The translations under genes and the position numbers were made by a program. This document shows, piece by piece, positions 62,199-64,000 of a stretch of 64,000 bases of DNA. Numbering within the stretch: position 1 is the stretch's first letter; each line of letters opens with the position of its first letter. This DNA comes from Algoriphagus limi (lineage in GTDB: Bacteria; Bacteroidota; Bacteroidia; Cytophagales; Cyclobacteriaceae): contig NZ_JANWGH010000002.1 in the NCBI RefSeq assembly GCF_024919275.1, forward strand, positions 558,001 to 622,000, in the 5' to 3' direction. The notes below the pieces were generated by a model that was given only the letters and a program-made list of their open reading frames with translations, made no database searches and was not told the origin of the DNA.

Positions 62199-62660
62199 AT
62201 GAAGCGTGAAGAAACGGTAGATTATCACATTAAGAGCGCTTGGCATGCGATTTCTAGAATGTACAACCAACGAGCTGCAGCTGAAGGATTCACTACAGCT
62301 ATTGGTTTTGTATTGATTAATATCAATTCGAAGGAAGGAACGCCCGCAACCAAGATTGCTCCCATGATTGGATTGGAAACTCGGAGTTTGACGAGGATGC
62401 TCAAGACCATGGAAGAAAAGGGCTTGATCTATAAAAAGCAGGATCCATCAGATAAGCGTTCCGTACGCATTTTTTTAACTGAAGAAGGAAAGCGTAAAAA
62501 GGAAGCATCCGTTCAAACCATCAAAGAATTCAATGAGCAGGTACGAGAAGTCATTTCTGAAGAAGAATTGAAAAACTTCTTCCAAGTTTTTGAAAAGCTG
62601 CAATTGGTGATTGATCAATTCAGTGGAGCTACAGTGAATAAACCCATATTTGAATTATAA
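62199..62660 (+). CDS. MarR-family transcriptional regulator
   Basis: 153 aa. Winged helix-turn-helix (about 35-100): KIAPMIGLETRSLTRMLKTMEEKGLIYKKQDPSDKRSVRIFLTEEGKRKK, followed by a dimerisation helix. The DxR motif DPSDKRS of the wing is intact. It leads the run with the hydroxyacyl-CoA dehydrogenase gene (26 nt), so it probably controls fatty-acid oxidation genes and may respond to acyl-CoA. Twin palindromes upstream suggest autoregulation. Confidence 0.88.
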   Translation: MKREETVDYHIKSAWHAISRMYNQRAAAEGFTTAIGFVLININSKEGTPATKIAPMIGLETRSLTRMLKTMEEKGLIYKKQDPSDKRSVRIFLTEEGKRKKEASVQTIKEFNEQVREVISEEELKNFFQVFEKLQLVIDQFSGATVNKPIFEL

Positions 62661-62686
62661 ACCTCAGACTACCAAAACCCAAAAAA

Positions 62687-64000
62687 ATGAACAAAACCAT
62701 TCGAAAAGTAGCCATTTTAGGTTCAGGCGTGATGGGGTCCAGAATTGCCTGCCACTTCGCAAATATCGGAGTGGAAGTATTGTTACTGGATATTGTGCCA
62801 TTTGAACTCACCGAGGATGAGCAGAAAAAGGGATTGACAAAAGAACACCCTGCTGTCAGAAATCGGATTGTTAACACAGCACTTCAAAACACCCTAAAAG
62901 CAAAGCCTTCTCCGATTTATGATAAGAGCTTTGCAAGTCGTATAACCACAGGAAATTTTGATGATGACCTACCTAAAATCAAGGATGTTGATTGGATTAT
63001 GGAAGTGGTTGTGGAGCGTTTGGATATCAAACAGCAATTATTTGAAAAAGTAGAGAAATTTAGAAAGTCAGGTACGCTCATTACTTCAAACACTTCCGGG
63101 ATTCCTATGCACATGATGTGTGAAGGAAGATCAGAGGATTTTCAGGTAAATTTTGCCGGAACACACTTTTTCAACCCGCCTCGATATTTGCGCTTATTGG
63201 AAATCATTCCAGGTCCAAAGACCAAGCCCGAAATCGTGGATTTCTTGATGGATTACGGAGATCGATTTTTGGGTAAAGAAACAGTCCTTTGTAAGGATAC
63301 CCCTGCATTTATTGCAAATCGAATAGGCGTTTATGCGATCATTTCCGGAATGCATACTATTGAAAAAATGGGCCTTGGCGTTTCGGAAGTAGATAAACTT
63401 ACGGGTCCAGTAATTGGTCGAGCAAAATCTGCAACTTTCCGAACCATGGATGTGGTAGGTCTAGATACCACCGTCAATGTGGCTAATAATCTTTACAAAG
63501 CTCTACCTCATGATGAGTCTAGAGACAAGTTCAAGCTTCCGAAAATTGTAGAAGTACTTTATGAAAACAAGTGGTTTGGAGACAAGACTGGACAGGGTTA
63601 TTTCAAAATGATTCGCCATAAGGATGGCCGAAAAGAACTGAAAGAATTAGACTTCAACACATTTGAATATAAGGATGTAGAAAAGCCAAAATTCAAAGCC
63701 TTAGAAGCATCCAAGGAAATTGATGACCTCAAAAAAAGAATCAAATTCTTGGTCAATTTTGAGGATAAGGCTGGGGAGTTTTACCGAGCTTCATTCTATG
63801 ATTTGTTCAAATACGTTTCACATCGAATTCCCGAAATTTCTGATGAGCTCTATCGAATAGACCAAGCTGTATCAGCCGGTTTTGGATGGGAATTGGGACC
63901 ATTTGAGACATGGGATGTTCTGGGTGTAAAAGAGACCGTTGAGAAAATGGAAGCTGCTGGGGAAAAAGCCGCAGCTTGGGTTCATGAAATGTTAGATGCT
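62687..64000 (+). CDS. 3-hydroxyacyl-CoA dehydrogenase (FadB/FadN-like), truncated by the window edge
   Basis: The frame is open from the ATG at 62687 to the window end (438 codons, no stop). The N-terminal NAD site is VAILGSGVMGSRIACHFANIGVEVLLLD (about 8-35), followed by catalytic TSNTSGIPM, GTHFFNPPRYLRLLEIIPGPKT and CKDTPAFIANRIG, and a second helical domain with GPVIGRAKSATFRTMDVVGLDT and FGWELGPFETWDV. This is the dehydrogenase half of a FadN-type beta-oxidation enzyme; an enoyl-CoA hydratase domain probably follows outside the window. It sits 26 nt after the MarR gene. Confidence 0.9.
   Translation, partial: MNKTIRKVAILGSGVMGSRIACHFANIGVEVLLLDIVPFELTEDEQKKGLTKEHPAVRNRIVNTALQNTLKAKPSPIYDKSFASRITTGNFDDDLPKIKDVDWIMEVVVERLDIKQQLFEKVEKFRKSGTLITSNTSGIPMHMMCEGRSEDFQVNFAGTHFFNPPRYLRLLEIIPGPKTKPEIVDFLMDYGDRFLGKETVLCKDTPAFIANRIGVYAIISGMHTIEKMGLGVSEVDKLTGPVIGRAKSATFRTMDVVGLDTTVNVANNLYKALPHDESRDKFKLPKIVEVLYENKWFGDKTGQGYFKMIRHKDGRKELKELDFNTFEYKDVEKPKFKALEASKEIDDLKKRIKFLVNFEDKAGEFYRASFYDLFKYVSHRIPEISDELYRIDQAVSAGFGWELGPFETWDVLGVKETVEKMEAAGEKAAAWVHEMLDA

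Noticed and set aside
1..64000. CRISPR arrays, prophage, classical insertion sequences, rRNA operons
   Set aside because: No regularly spaced direct repeats, transposase, integrase or phage structural genes, or rRNA sequences were found.

Overview
The window looks like a chromosomal segment of a pigmented member of the Bacteroidota, most like the Cyclobacteriaceae (Algoriphagus and relatives). Evidence: TonB-dependent receptors with a carboxypeptidase-like N-terminal domain, DUF4221 and DUF5916 proteins, a very long SecA, promoters with a TAnnTTTG -7 element, few Shine-Dalgarno sequences, and a fused CrtYcd lycopene cyclase beside CrtW, CrtZ and CruF, a set known from flexixanthin-producing Algoriphagus. 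No phage, CRISPR array or classical insertion sequence was seen; most genes are chromosomal housekeeping or metabolism.

Layout. 1-3.5 kb: end of an unknown gene, a small outer-membrane barrel protein, a DUF1905/YdeI-like protein and a TonB receptor. 3.5-11 kb: the carotenoid block, all on the minus strand: ECF sigma-crtI-crtB-crtYcd-ispH-crtW as one tight operon, preceded by a crtZ-merR(B12) pair closed by its own terminator, and by cruF. The promoter of the sigma/crt operon is covered by two matched gapped palindromes, presumably sites for the B12-domain MerR regulator. 11-15.5 kb: DUF4286, TspO and three tandem DUF4221 lipoproteins, the third broken by a one-base frameshift. 15.5-15.9 kb: a non-coding repeat island. 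16-36.8 kb: mixed metabolism (TRIC channel, methyltransferase, patatin, PLP transferase, class-A-like hydrolase, Cry-DASH photolyase, glycoside hydrolase, TlpA-like reductase, DUF5916, YjbQ, FAH, RsmF-like methylase, a two-component pair, S1/P1 nuclease, M20 peptidase). 36.8-42.5 kb: SPOR lipoprotein, SecA, DapF and a Tat-exported lipoprotein superoxide dismutase. 43-43.8 kb: tRNA-Gly and tRNA-Leu, with a GIY-YIG nuclease gene lodged between the intact tRNA-Leu and a displaced copy of its 3' half. 43.8-52.8 kb: LuxR/PAS regulator, MutS, SpoU methylase, thioesterase, decarboxylase, SDR, YfiT, ComF.

52.9-64 kb: the coding strand switches to plus, and the region carries hallmarks of the replication origin: two parS sites before mnmG, and a 472-bp AT-rich gene-free stretch (59719-60190) full of DnaA-box-like TTTTCCACA motifs. 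It ends in a fatty-acid oxidation block: acyl-CoA ligase, a MarR regulator with twin palindromic operators, and a 3-hydroxyacyl-CoA dehydrogenase cut by the window edge.

The light-response theme is the most coherent system here: B12-type MerR regulator, ECF sigma factor, carotenoid enzymes, the last MEP-pathway enzyme IspH within the operon, and a photolyase with a related half-site upstream. Functions are inferred from sequence alone; no searches were run.
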